Positions 46,247-55,093 are shown, numbered from the stretch's first letter. The stretch: 64,000 bases of DNA from Akkermansia muciniphila (GCF_040616545.1 NZ_CP156688.1:806001-870000); one strand, 5' to 3'. The notes: generated by a model not told the origin, from the letters alone. Program-made: numbers and translations.

Positions 46247-47572
46247 CTACCTGGGATCCGTCTTGTTCATCCTGCCCCGGGAATCCAGGGGATAATCGAA
46301 AAACGGGCACCAGTTATCCATGCGGTACACGACGTCCTGAATCCGGGTCTTAACCTTCTCCCCCTGGGAATCCCGAAGGCATCCGCGCGCGCCGGTACGT
46401 GGACCGGAGGGAAGCTTCTCCTTCAAGGTCATCCCATACCGGAGGCGGCAGCCGGAAGGGTCCGACGATGTTACGATGCGGACGACATTTTTACCGTTCA
46501 AGCTGACGGACTTGATCTCCAGAGGCTCCTCCCGGCCGTTCACGAGGGAAAAACCGTAATTGCCCGGATCAAGAATCGTCCTGGTATCCAGCACCAGAGG
46601 AGGCACAGGCGCAAAAAACTTCACGTCTACCGTCCAGTCCTGCCCCTTCCTGCCGATTGCATGGGCGACGGGATGGATGGGCTTCCACTTCACGCCTTCC
46701 ACCATCACCTTATACATGACGTATCCGGCATACTCCCCGTAAAGCCGGGACATGGGAGCCGTCAAATGCACCCCGTCGCTATAGGTGAAATGATACATGG
46801 GCGTGGTCATGATGTACCGGCTGTCTTTCTCCAGGGCCAGATCCAGCTGGGCCACGGCAATCACGGGGTAGTCCGTGGGATTCTGGGCAAAATAATTGAG
46901 GTGGGAAGAAACCTGGTACCCGAAGCACAGCACGTCATTCTTCTGCCCGGTAACGGCCTTGGCGTCCGCGTCAATATCATGGATCAGGGCGCGCATCCTC
47001 TCCTTATACCACTCCCCGGTTTTCCTGTCCTGCTGGTCGGTTTCCCCCTGCGTCCACAGGAAACAGGGCATGGAAAAGGTCTTTCCGGCCTTGGCCGCTA
47101 GCTCGCGGCCCGCTTTTAAATCATCCAGAATGCGTTGATAAGGAGCCTTCCCTTTGGAGAGGACGCCTATGCTGACACCGCCCACACCGTCGGCAGAGCA
47201 CAGGAACCGGACCCTGGCGGACTTTCCGGCATCGCGCTTCTTCAGCAGGCGCATGAAATTACCGGCCGCTCCGGAAACGGGCGTCTCCCCCCTGGCGCCG
47301 TCCGGAGAAACTCTCTCCACCAGAGGAACTACGGCGCTCCGGTCATTGCCGCCCTCAAAAGGCCGCACACCGCCCTTGAACATCAAATTGCCGTCCTTCT
47401 GCTCCGTGGTTACGACCGGCTTGGCCGTCCAACCTACGGAAAGCGACTGCCCATAAGACGGGACGTAATTCCATGCCGTCAACACGGGCTTCTGCGCAAA
47501 ACTGCACGGGATCGCCGCCATCAACAGGCAGAAAAGAACGCCGGAACGGACACATGTATTCATCTTCATCAT
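46247..47572 (-). CDS. Sialate O-acetylesterase-like SGNH hydrolase
   Basis: 441 residues. Signal peptide (GVLFCLLMAAIPCSFAQ). Block I SYGQSLSVGW supplies the nucleophile Ser, CFLWTQGETDQQ is the SASA-type W.QGE.D block, and YSDGVHLTA gives the Asp/His pair. These fit the SASA/CE6-like SGNH esterases that remove O-acetyl groups from sialic acids or plant glycans. The C-terminal 110 residues form a separate beta-rich module. Within a locus that has a sialidase and a mucinase, trimming acetylated sialic acid of mucin is the natural role. Start: two tandem ATGs (47572, 47569) are both possible. Confidence 0.82.
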   Translation of the reverse strand: MMKMNTCVRSGVLFCLLMAAIPCSFAQKPVLTAWNYVPSYGQSLSVGWTAKPVVTTEQKDGNLMFKGGVRPFEGGNDRSAVVPLVERVSPDGARGETPVSGAAGNFMRLLKKRDAGKSARVRFLCSADGVGGVSIGVLSKGKAPYQRILDDLKAGRELAAKAGKTFSMPCFLWTQGETDQQDRKTGEWYKERMRALIHDIDADAKAVTGQKNDVLCFGYQVSSHLNYFAQNPTDYPVIAVAQLDLALEKDSRYIMTTPMYHFTYSDGVHLTAPMSRLYGEYAGYVMYKVMVEGVKWKPIHPVAHAIGRKGQDWTVDVKFFAPVPPLVLDTRTILDPGNYGFSLVNGREEPLEIKSVSLNGKNVVRIVTSSDPSGCRLRYGMTLKEKLPSGPRTGARGCLRDSQGEKVKTRIQDVVYRMDNWCPFFDYPLDSRGRMNKTDPR

Positions 47573-47892
47573 ATCACGGAATCATGAGCATGTACGGCTG
47601 GACGCTCATTAAAATTTCCATTTGCTGAAGAAAACTATCAAGGAACAGATGAAACTGCATCATCCCCGAATAATCTTATTCTAAAATATTAATCATCAGC
47701 GCCAATAACATGGCGCAGCCCGTGCCTGCCCCTGGTCATGAAAATGTCGGAATGCTCCCCTCTTCCTGCCGATTTATCAACGAAGGCTACAGGAAAATAC
47801 ATTTTTTCTTTGCCTGTACAGGTATCCGGGAAACTTCATGGTGTCCTCAAAAATCAGTCCGCCCGGTTTGGCCGGAATACGGAATAGAAAGG
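47573..47892. other. Gap between DUF2254 and esterase genes
   Basis: About 320 bases. It contains the palindrome CCTGTACAGG at 47813-47822 and AT-rich DNA around 47670-47700 that could carry the esterase promoter. No gene seen. Confidence 0.4.
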
Positions 47893-49173
47893 CTACTCCT
47901 TTCTCACGGCAACCGCCTCATCAATGACCAGCTTTTTCAAGGTCTCCCTGTCTTCGTCGAGCACTACGGTTCTGAGCGCATGTTCATAGCACTGGCGGGA
48001 ATATTTCCGGGCTTCTTCCTTGAATTGCCCGTTATCCAGGTTATACAGCTCGGCAAAAGCCTTCAACAGCTTGATGTCAATAACCGTAATGCCTCCTTCA
48101 TCCCGAAGGATAGGGGCAAAAATATCTGAAAACAGATTGGAGACAGTTAAAGGAGGCACCCAGACTCTCTCATACTTCACCTCGGCATGGCGTTCCGCCT
48201 GGGCGTAATTCGTCAGGAGCCGCACGCCCCGGTTGATAATATCAATCCCTGTGCCGTAATCATTGACGGCCGCGGATAAGGCCCGTGCGGCAATTTCAGC
48301 AAGCACGCACAATCCGAATCTGGGGTCCTGTTCAAAATTGCGCTCATGGCCGACCACAAAAGCTCCAAGTAGCTCACGCCGGGTTTCAGACGACACAGGC
48401 TTGTCAACGTAAACCAGGATTGAGGAAACGGAAACGAAATCCCCCGGCAGTGAGATAACGTAAATATCAAGGTCCCTGTCCCTGGAAAGGTGGTCCAGCT
48501 TCCCCATGTCAATATATTGGATATTGCCTGTCTGTTCACTCCTGACGGGAACGGCATTTTCCGGAATATCAAGTTCCCGGTCAGCCAGGGGATTGGCCCC
48601 CAGATACGGCTCTCTGGCGCGTTCCAGCAATGCTTTCCGCGTTACTCCCTCCACAAGCTCTGAAGTCTCGCCCACCCGGCCAAGACGGGACAAATGCTCA
48701 ATCCACCGGATAAGCGTGACCAGAATAATGGCGATGACCCCTAGCGTGACAACGAACAACACGACTCTTCCCTTCTGGTCGTACATGCCGGAATTCAGGA
48801 AAATAATCGCAATCAGGCTGAAAATGAAGGACCCGATGAACGTGGAAAGTGCATTCTGGGCCGTGGAATCTTCCATCAGCAGCTTGGTGGCCCGGGGCGT
48901 CACGCTTGACGTAGCCGCTGCATAGGCGGAAACGACGGTGGTTAAGGAAAAAGTAGTAACCGCCAGCATACTTGAAGCCAGAATGTTTAAAATCGTATCA
49001 ACCGTATCCGCCCCGATCTTCTGGAAAATATCAAACGGCACAAACTCACCCAGATAAATAGATGCAATGGCCGTAATAATAGCCAGCAGGGCAAAATAGG
49101 TAGCCTTGACCCAAAGCAGCTTGTTAGCCCGCAAAAACAATAACTTGATTTGAAAAATGAAGGACCCTTTCAT
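47893..49173 (-). CDS. DUF2254 membrane protein
   Basis: 426 residues. Four N-terminal membrane helices (about 22-45, 60-85, 108-128, 136-158: YFALLAIITAIASIYLG, ILASSMLAVTTFSLTTVVSAYAAATSS, FIGSFIFSLIAIIFL, VVLFVVTLGVIAIILV). A soluble C-terminal half of about 260 residues follows, with DIYVISLPGDFVSVSSILVYV and ARALSAAVNDYGTGIDIINR, the typical DUF2254 pattern. Function in the family is unknown; a channel- or sensor-like role has been supposed from topology only. It sits between mucin-degrading genes without an evident link to them. Confidence 0.85.
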   Translation of the reverse strand: MKGSFIFQIKLLFLRANKLLWVKATYFALLAIITAIASIYLGEFVPFDIFQKIGADTVDTILNILASSMLAVTTFSLTTVVSAYAAATSSVTPRATKLLMEDSTAQNALSTFIGSFIFSLIAIIFLNSGMYDQKGRVVLFVVTLGVIAIILVTLIRWIEHLSRLGRVGETSELVEGVTRKALLERAREPYLGANPLADRELDIPENAVPVRSEQTGNIQYIDMGKLDHLSRDRDLDIYVISLPGDFVSVSSILVYVDKPVSSETRRELLGAFVVGHERNFEQDPRFGLCVLAEIAARALSAAVNDYGTGIDIINRGVRLLTNYAQAERHAEVKYERVWVPPLTVSNLFSDIFAPILRDEGGITVIDIKLLKAFAELYNLDNGQFKEEARKYSRQCYEHALRTVVLDEDRETLKKLVIDEAVAVRKE

Positions 49174-49659
49174 TAGAAGCTGGAATTGGAAGAACAGCGG
49201 AAAGCTACTCTCCTGTTAAACAATATCCTGGCCTCTCCGTTCAAGAATAAGACTCTCAAAGAAGAAGGAAAGGCGTACCATGTTACAACTTTAATGTCCC
49301 CAAGGTAAAATATCAGCGCCATGGAACGCCATGAACCGGGAAGCCCCGCTAACAGGTTCTGAACCTGGAAAAAATGCTTCACCCGAGGCAAATATCTCAA
49401 GCATGACAGCAGCGGATGCCCCTGTCACGGAAACCGCAGCAGGGGGAGGCCAGTGATTAAAACAATGGAAGCCTTCAAAATCACACGCAGAAAAGATTAA
49501 CAGCACAATACTGAAGCGCTCCCCTTCATCAAACAGCCCGGGCCTTGCGTTGAAGCCGGGTGGGTTTCCGTTTGCCGGTAAAAAGAGAAATAGTGAAAGA
49601 AGAGGAAAACGGAGAGTGTAACTTCTAACATCGTAAAATCATTCACTCCCCACGTTGTT
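49174..49659. other. Divergent promoter region before the mucinase gene
   Basis: About 490 bases between the DUF2254 start and the M60 gene. It includes short hairpins (GGGCCTTGCGTTGAAGCC near 49535) and purine-rich AAGAAGAGGAAAACGGAG about 55 bases before the ATG. No gene and no unambiguous promoter. Confidence 0.4.
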
Positions 49660-51180
49660 ATGAACCGGATCATTTCATTCCTCTCCCTTCCCCTGCTGTC
49701 GCTCGCAACAGTATTTGCCGCCAACACGCCGGAAAGTATCGGCAATGATCTCCAGCTATTCAAGGATGCCTCCTGCACGGCCCTGAAACAGGATGTTAAG
49801 GACACTTCCACCTTCCAGTCTGACGCGATGAAGGAACTCGCGGGCAAAATCTTGGCAGGCAACTACAAGCCGGACTACCTGTATGCCGAATATCAGGCCC
49901 TCCCCTCACCCCGCCAGACGGGCAAAAATCTCAGAATCGGAGATGGATTCAGCAAATACGACAACATGACGGGTGTCTACCTGGAAAAAGGGCAGCACGT
50001 CGTGCTGGTAGGCAAGACGGATGGACGTGAAATCAGCCTCCTGCTCCCGAACCTGATGCGCAAGCCGGCCGAAGGAGTACAGCCGACGAAAGACCCCAAC
50101 GGCTGGGGACTGCACAAAAAGCAAATTCCCCTCAAGGAAGGAATCAACATCATTGATGTGGAAACGCCCGCCAACGCCTACATCAGTTATTTTACTAATG
50201 ATGCCGATACGGCTCCGAAAATCCCCGTCCATTTCGTGACGGGCAAGGTCAACGGGTATTTCGACACCACCCGGGGCGACACCAACGAAGACTGGGTACG
50301 CCTGCTTGACCAAGCCGTCTCTCCGATTATGGACGCCCGGGGAAAATACATCCAGGTGGCCTATCCCATCGAATTCCTGAAAAAATTCACCAGGGACCGC
50401 GGTACCGAACTGATCGACGCCTATGACAAGCTGATTGGCATTCAATACCAATTGATGGGCCTCGATAAATACGGCAAAATCCCGAAAAACCGCGTCTTTG
50501 CCCGCGTGAACTTCAACTACTACATGTTCCGCGACGGCGACGGAGTCGCCTATCTGGGAGACAACGGCACCATGCGGATGGTGACTGATCCGAAAAACGT
50601 CCTCAAGGGCGACGCCTGCTGGGGGTTCTCCCATGAAGTCGGACACGTCATGCAAATGCGCCCGATGACCTGGGGCGGCATGACGGAGGTCAGCAACAAT
50701 ATTTTCTCTCTTCAAGCCGCCGCCAAAACGGGCAACGAAAGCCGCTTGAAGCGCCAGGGCAGCTACGACAAAGCGCGCAAGGAAATCATCGACGGAAAAA
50801 TCGCCTACCTGGAATCAAAGGACGTCTTCAACAAGCTGGTCCCCCTGTGGCAACTCCATCTTTACTTTACCAAAAACGGGCATCCCGACTTCTACCCTGA
50901 CGTCATGGAATACCTGCGCAACAACGCGGGAAACTACGGCGGAAATGAAACGATCAAATACCAGTTCGAATTCATCAAAGCCTGCTGCGACGTCACAAAA
51001 ACCGACCTGACCGACTTCTTCGAGAAATGGGGATTCTTCAAAACCGGGCAATTCAAAATCGGTGACTACGCTAATTACGATTTCACCGTCACTCCTGAAA
51101 TGGTGGCTGAAACAAAAAAATGGATTACTGATAAAAGCTACCCGAAACCTGAAACTGATATCGTCGGAATAAGTGAATAG
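49660..51180 (+). CDS. M60-family mucin-degrading metalloprotease
   Basis: 506 residues. Signal peptide MNRIISFLSLPLLSLATVFA. A beta-sandwich N-terminal domain (about 25-195) precedes the peptidase M60/enhancin-like catalytic domain with the zinc motif HEVGH at 325-329 (catalytic Glu326) and the third ligand Glu343 in GGMTEVSNN. I recall that the A. muciniphila mucinase AM0627 has 506 residues and that its inactive mutant is E326A, so both length and numbering agree. AM0627 cleaves between adjacent O-glycosylated Ser/Thr in mucins after partial trimming. The gene ends the locus; the adenine methylase island begins within 0.9 kb downstream. Confidence 0.94.
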   Translation: MNRIISFLSLPLLSLATVFAANTPESIGNDLQLFKDASCTALKQDVKDTSTFQSDAMKELAGKILAGNYKPDYLYAEYQALPSPRQTGKNLRIGDGFSKYDNMTGVYLEKGQHVVLVGKTDGREISLLLPNLMRKPAEGVQPTKDPNGWGLHKKQIPLKEGINIIDVETPANAYISYFTNDADTAPKIPVHFVTGKVNGYFDTTRGDTNEDWVRLLDQAVSPIMDARGKYIQVAYPIEFLKKFTRDRGTELIDAYDKLIGIQYQLMGLDKYGKIPKNRVFARVNFNYYMFRDGDGVAYLGDNGTMRMVTDPKNVLKGDACWGFSHEVGHVMQMRPMTWGGMTEVSNNIFSLQAAAKTGNESRLKRQGSYDKARKEIIDGKIAYLESKDVFNKLVPLWQLHLYFTKNGHPDFYPDVMEYLRNNAGNYGGNETIKYQFEFIKACCDVTKTDLTDFFEKWGFFKTGQFKIGDYANYDFTVTPEMVAETKKWITDKSYPKPETDIVGISE

Positions 51181-51325
51181 TATTATTAAGAAATCCTAAT
51201 TATTCCTCATAAAAGCCATAATATGCCTATCTCTCAGTAAAAAATGGAAACCTTTTCTCCATTAGAAAATGTATCAATTGGGAAAATAGGAAAATCCATT
51301 TAGGCCCTTGTAAGGCAAAATTATT

Positions 51326-51413
51326 TTTTACGGTAATTTTTCAGATTTGCGGATGTTAATACCCATCATTCCTCTGAAATCCTTACAAATGATCCTGGAG
51401 GCATTTAGAATAA
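51326..51413 (+). repeat. Degenerate duplicated sequence, copy 1
   Basis: Shares with copy 2 (51586-51673) the ordered blocks TTACGG-AATT-TTCAG, GATGTTAA, AAATCC-TACAA, then a CTGG-G-ATT-AGAATAAA ending. Both copies are 88 bases long. Only visual alignment was possible. Confidence 0.4.
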
Positions 51414-51585
51414 ACCACCATCCACCGACAAGGAATACAGCGTACAACTGACAGGAAACACAAAATCATCCCTCCATGAAGATTTTGTACGAAGCCGTTT
51501 TTAATTAAACATTTCCTCGTGGTCATTCAATCCAGCTCCACTTCTTAGAATCCAAGGAATACAGGATAATTAATTCTAAATTGAT

Positions 51586-51673
51586 TCTTACGGAAATTAT
51601 TCAGGAAGAAAGGTAATTGGTAAGGGAAGATGTTAAAAAATCCGTACAATCAATTCTGGGGATATTCAGAATA
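51586..51673 (+). repeat. Degenerate duplicated sequence, copy 2
   Basis: The counterpart of the 51326 copy. It begins TTCTTACGGAAATTATTCAG and ends ATATTCAGAATAAA; the distance between copies is 260 bases. Confidence 0.4.
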
Positions 51674-52105
51674 AAATAATCTGCGTATAGATGATTCTCC
51701 GTATACTACCATCAGCATTTTCCAAAACATGGATTCTCCAAGTGATCCTGTAAAATGGAATAATGGAGAGGAAAAAAGGCTTATGAAAACGGGTTTAAAA
51801 TTTACAAATATATTGCAATGAGCAAGTTATGAAAAATATGGTCTCATACAATGTATATTAAAGATAAAAGAGAGAGTTTTCAAATGTATACTTCTGTATA
51901 CCTATAATCTACTTCTGCAAAAATTCACAAAATCCACAAGCACATGGAAACAAATAAGTTACAAGAAAAATGATCTCACTCCATGTATGAATATAATTTG
52001 AGGGGAATACCAATGGATGATGGAGAAAAGTATTTATGAGAGATAGAATGGTAATGGAAAAATGAATAGGGAGAAATTGATCGAGGAATAATAGCAAAAG
52101 CTATA

Positions 52106-53977
52106 TTATAAATTTAATATTCCTTGAGAAGGATTAGAGTCTATTTTTTTCTTAGCTTTTAACGGTGTAGATTTGATATCAATAGACACGACAGGTGAGA
52201 TATTGTCATCTTTTTTAGTATCATATTTTGATAAAAGAGAATCAACTATATCATTTGGTAATGAATTTTTTCCAAATACATGAGATACAGATTTGATAAA
52301 ATTAAGGCAAAATTCTTTTGATATTTCCATATGATGACTAACCCATAGTTTTATTAACTTTTCTCCAAATTTCCCTATAAATTTAATCATTTCTTTATCT
52401 GAAATTATTCCCTTGAACCAATTTTTAAAGTCATCGGAAGATTGCGTCTCTGAACTTAAATGTTCATATCCTTGAATTAAAACAGATTTAATGAAATTTT
52501 TTTCTTCGTTCCAAAATTTGGAAGAATCATCTAGGCTTTCACAGAATAGAAAAAGCTCTTTTTCAAAAGCAATTTTCTGATCAAATGCACTAGGTAAAAA
52601 TAGAACATTTTTAGTATTCTTCAGAAAATTTTCTTCTTTTTGGTCGGAATCAAGTATATATATTGCTTTAATTGTATCTTTTAAAGGAGCGAATTTAGAT
52701 AACCATTTCAAATAATTTGCCGATGAATTAGATTTTCTTTCGTTTTGTTCACCTTCCTCTGCTATCTCATTAGTAAATTTAAAAAAACCGGATTTAAATT
52801 TATTGTGAGTTAAACAATTAAAAAAACAATACGCTAATTTATCCTCAAATAAAATATTTCTTCTTCTCTCAGGAACAACATCCCTTACTAAAGTGTTTGT
52901 TAAATTTGCCTCAATAAGTTCATAAGTATCATATTCTTTTATGAAAACTTCTTTATTGTGTCTTCTTAGATATAAAATAGAAGTATATTCTTTCAAGGAA
53001 GATGTATAAGCATGCTCTAAGATTATTAAAGAATGAGTTGTTGCTATTATTTGAATATCTAATTCTTTTGCTTGTTTAGAAAGAAATTCTAGTAAGTTCT
53101 TTTGTGCAACAGCGTGAAATGAAGCATCCAATTCGTCTATTAATAAAATGCCTCCCTTATACTTTTGTCCAAGGATTTTCTTTAGACGTTTAAATGAAAG
53201 AATAGAAGTAAGAATTTGTCCCAAATTGTCTTGACCGGCGGAACAACCCTCTGAATCGTAATCTTCAAAATTAGTACCAATAAAATCGCCTTTAGATGGT
53301 ATGCCGGAATGGACTATTTCTGTATCTTTAGCTTCTTCTGTTAAACATAATATTTTTCTATGCCATTCTTTTAAAAAATTCTTTTCCTCTTCATTTAAAT
53401 CACTTTTTTTTGTTAGTCTAAATTTAGAAGAATTAGCAAGAGGAGATAATCTTGTTAGTCCTAAATATATTACTGGATGAGGAAAATTTCCTTCTCCTCC
53501 AGTGTGTGTTTTACCGGCAACAAATCTTACAGGAGTAGATCCTCCGCTACGAATTCTTGATTTTATAGGGAGGCCTTCTGTTGTTAACCATTTTTCAGTT
53601 AGGTCGTCCCCTTGAATGAATAATCTATAGTTATGTTCTCCTTTATTGTCGTACTGTTTTGATAGTCTAAAAATTTCACTAAATTTAGACTGAAAAATTT
53701 TGCCTCCAATAGTTTTATATTGAAAATCTTGAGCATCGTAATTATCTGTATATACAGATACTTTTGCATGAGATTCAGATATTCCTTTTTTCTTTTTAGA
53801 AAAAGAAAAGGCTTGGGCAATCATTCCCAAGAGAGTGGATTTTGATGTTCCATTTTGACCTGCTATTAGGGTAATCCTCTCACCTAAATTAGCTGATTGC
53901 TGATAAAACCTTCGGAATCGTTCAATGTATAATCGATTCACTAAAAAGCGATTTTCTTGAAAAGAATTTCTACACAT
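52106..53977 (-). CDS. OLD-like AAA ATPase with TOPRIM-like C-terminus, candidate defence effector
   Basis: 623 residues from ATG 53977, which overlaps the end of the methyltransferase gene by 8 bases; a GTG at 53992 is an alternative. The ABC/SMC-type ATPase core has Walker A GQNGTSKST (about 40-48, with Ser in place of the last Gly), signature CSAGQDNLGQ, Walker B GILLIDELDASFH and the H-switch ATTHSL. After it come NILFEDKLAYCFF, IYILDSDQKE and LPSAFDQKIAFEKELF, matching the Glu...DxD...(L)P..xxE spacing of the TOPRIM nuclease of OLD/GajA proteins. The gene is strongly AT-rich compared with the genome. I infer a nuclease partner of the neighbouring methylase; biochemical function is unproven. 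Confidence 0.75.
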   Translation of the reverse strand: MCRNSFQENRFLVNRLYIERFRRFYQQSANLGERITLIAGQNGTSKSTLLGMIAQAFSFSKKKKGISESHAKVSVYTDNYDAQDFQYKTIGGKIFQSKFSEIFRLSKQYDNKGEHNYRLFIQGDDLTEKWLTTEGLPIKSRIRSGGSTPVRFVAGKTHTGGEGNFPHPVIYLGLTRLSPLANSSKFRLTKKSDLNEEEKNFLKEWHRKILCLTEEAKDTEIVHSGIPSKGDFIGTNFEDYDSEGCSAGQDNLGQILTSILSFKRLKKILGQKYKGGILLIDELDASFHAVAQKNLLEFLSKQAKELDIQIIATTHSLIILEHAYTSSLKEYTSILYLRRHNKEVFIKEYDTYELIEANLTNTLVRDVVPERRRNILFEDKLAYCFFNCLTHNKFKSGFFKFTNEIAEEGEQNERKSNSSANYLKWLSKFAPLKDTIKAIYILDSDQKEENFLKNTKNVLFLPSAFDQKIAFEKELFLFCESLDDSSKFWNEEKNFIKSVLIQGYEHLSSETQSSDDFKNWFKGIISDKEMIKFIGKFGEKLIKLWVSHHMEISKEFCLNFIKSVSHVFGKNSLPNDIVDSLLSKYDTKKDDNISPVVSIDIKSTPLKAKKKIDSNPSQGILNL

Positions 53978-54827
53978 TTGAATATAACACACGAGCTTTT
54001 TTTACTTCATTTGGAACAATTAACGGGGTAATTATATACTCCAGACCTTTCGTTGGGGGCATTATTGAGTAGAGTAGCCGTTTTTCATATATTGGATAAT
54101 TTCTATAAATTTGAGAAATAGAATCGCAAGCATCATAAGAAAGGACCCAAGGGCATCTTGTATTTTGTATTGACTGAGCCAGTAACATATGACCATTATG
54201 ATCGTAATGATTCAAGTAAAGAGTTTCTCCTTTTTGATAATAGGGTGGATCAAAATACATGAAAACCTTGTCTTCAGAAAAATTCATTAACTCTATAAAG
54301 TTTAAAGCATCAAGATTGTATATTGATATATTTTTTTTGAAAGAAGAGATTTTTTTTATTTTTTCAATTAATTTATTTTTATTAAACCTAGCATCTATTC
54401 TATATTTCCCTTCTTGTTTTATTCCTCCAATGGGATTAGCTAAAATTATTCCGGATCTATTACAGCGATTAAGAAAAAAAGTTGCAACACCTAATTCAAA
54501 TCCTGCTTTTTTCTCTGTACAATAGATGTGTTTTTGTTCTTTCCAAGTTTCTATAGTAATAGGAGTATTTTCAATCCATTTAATTAATTTTTTAGGATGC
54601 CTTAAAATAGTATGCCATACAGAATATATTGCTTTATCATAATCATTAAGGATGATATGAGGTACGGTACCATTTAATAATAAGGATACTGAAGCGCCTG
54701 CTCCACCGGCAAAGCATTCTGCCAATTTGTGCCCTTTTAACCGGTTCAACACTATTATCTCTCTTAACAGAGAAGAATAGGCAGTTTTTCCTCCTGGATA
54801 GCGAAGGGGGGAATCAATACAAGGCAT
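53970..54827 (-). CDS. D12-class DNA adenine N6-methyltransferase
   Basis: 285 residues from ATG 54827; a TTG start 57 bases upstream is possible but less likely. Motifs of the Dam/DpnM class are present: LRYPGGKT near the N-terminus, SAM motif I ECFAGGAGASVSLLLNG, LNDYDKAIYSVW, and motif IV DPPYYQKGETLY (the DPPY catalytic loop). It should methylate adenine in a specific site whose sequence cannot be predicted. AT-rich codon use marks it as foreign. It is the first gene of the pair, 3' of the tRNA-Ser terminator, and overlaps the ATPase gene. Modification subunit of a restriction-like or other defence system is the simplest reading. Confidence 0.88.
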   Translation of the reverse strand: MPCIDSPLRYPGGKTAYSSLLREIIVLNRLKGHKLAECFAGGAGASVSLLLNGTVPHIILNDYDKAIYSVWHTILRHPKKLIKWIENTPITIETWKEQKHIYCTEKKAGFELGVATFFLNRCNRSGIILANPIGGIKQEGKYRIDARFNKNKLIEKIKKISSFKKNISIYNLDALNFIELMNFSEDKVFMYFDPPYYQKGETLYLNHYDHNGHMLLAQSIQNTRCPWVLSYDACDSISQIYRNYPIYEKRLLYSIMPPTKGLEYIITPLIVPNEVKKARVLYSNV

Positions 54828-54922
54828 ATTAAGGAAATGATAGGCTTTCTGATATAAATGTAAATCCCAAAGGCCTGTATGCAATTGATTTTTCCCAATA
54901 TTTTCCCCATACCTCTACAAAT

Positions 54923-54958
54923 AAAAACCGCAATACATTCATTACAAACATATTGCGG
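54923..54958 (-). terminator. Rho-independent terminator after tRNA-Ser
   Basis: CCGCAATA (54928-54935) pairs with TATTGCGG (54951-54958). On the minus strand the hairpin is followed by TTTTT. It lies 11 bases beyond the tRNA 3' end, and the island starts just after it. Confidence 0.85.
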
Positions 54959-54969
54959 TAGAAAATTGA

Positions 54970-55059
54970 TGGCGGACAGGGAGGGATTCGAACCCTCGGT
55001 ACTGTTGCCAGTACACACACTTTCCAGGCGTGCTCATTCGACCACTCTGACACCTGCCC
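54970..55059 (-). tRNA. tRNA-Ser (anticodon GGA)
   Basis: Type II tRNA of 90 bases. Acceptor GGGCAGG pairs with CCTGTCC, the anticodon stem CACGC/GTGTG encloses CTGGAAA (anticodon GGA), there is a long variable arm (TACTGGCAACAGTA), the T-loop is TTCGAAT and discriminator is G. CCA is encoded. tRNA-Ser genes are frequent integration targets; no direct copy of the 3' end was found on the far side of the island. Confidence 0.97.
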
Positions 55060-55093
55060 GTTGATAGATTGTGTTAAATAGGAAAGCGGGGAT

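Larger units (their letters stand above)
51181..52105. other. AT-rich non-coding flank of the methylase/ATPase island
   Basis: About 925 bases, strikingly AT-rich (about 35% GC or below after 51780), with no supported gene. It contains two degraded copies of an 88-base repeat (51326-51413 and 51586-51673) and an exact 11-base repeat AAGGAATACAG at 51430 and 51554. The ATPase stop is at its right end, with only a weak ATAGC-TTTT-GCTAT hairpin beyond. Probably the scar of horizontal acquisition. Confidence 0.55.

Noticed and set aside
51909-52097. 62-residue hydrophobic frame in the AT-rich flank
   Set aside because: AT-rich DNA readily yields Phe/Leu/Ile-rich frames; no start signal or conserved pattern supports it.
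51181-54970. Direct att repeats bracketing the island
   Set aside because: No copy of the tRNA-Ser 3' end (TTCGAATCCCTCCCTGTCCG) was found near 51.2-52.1 kb by eye.
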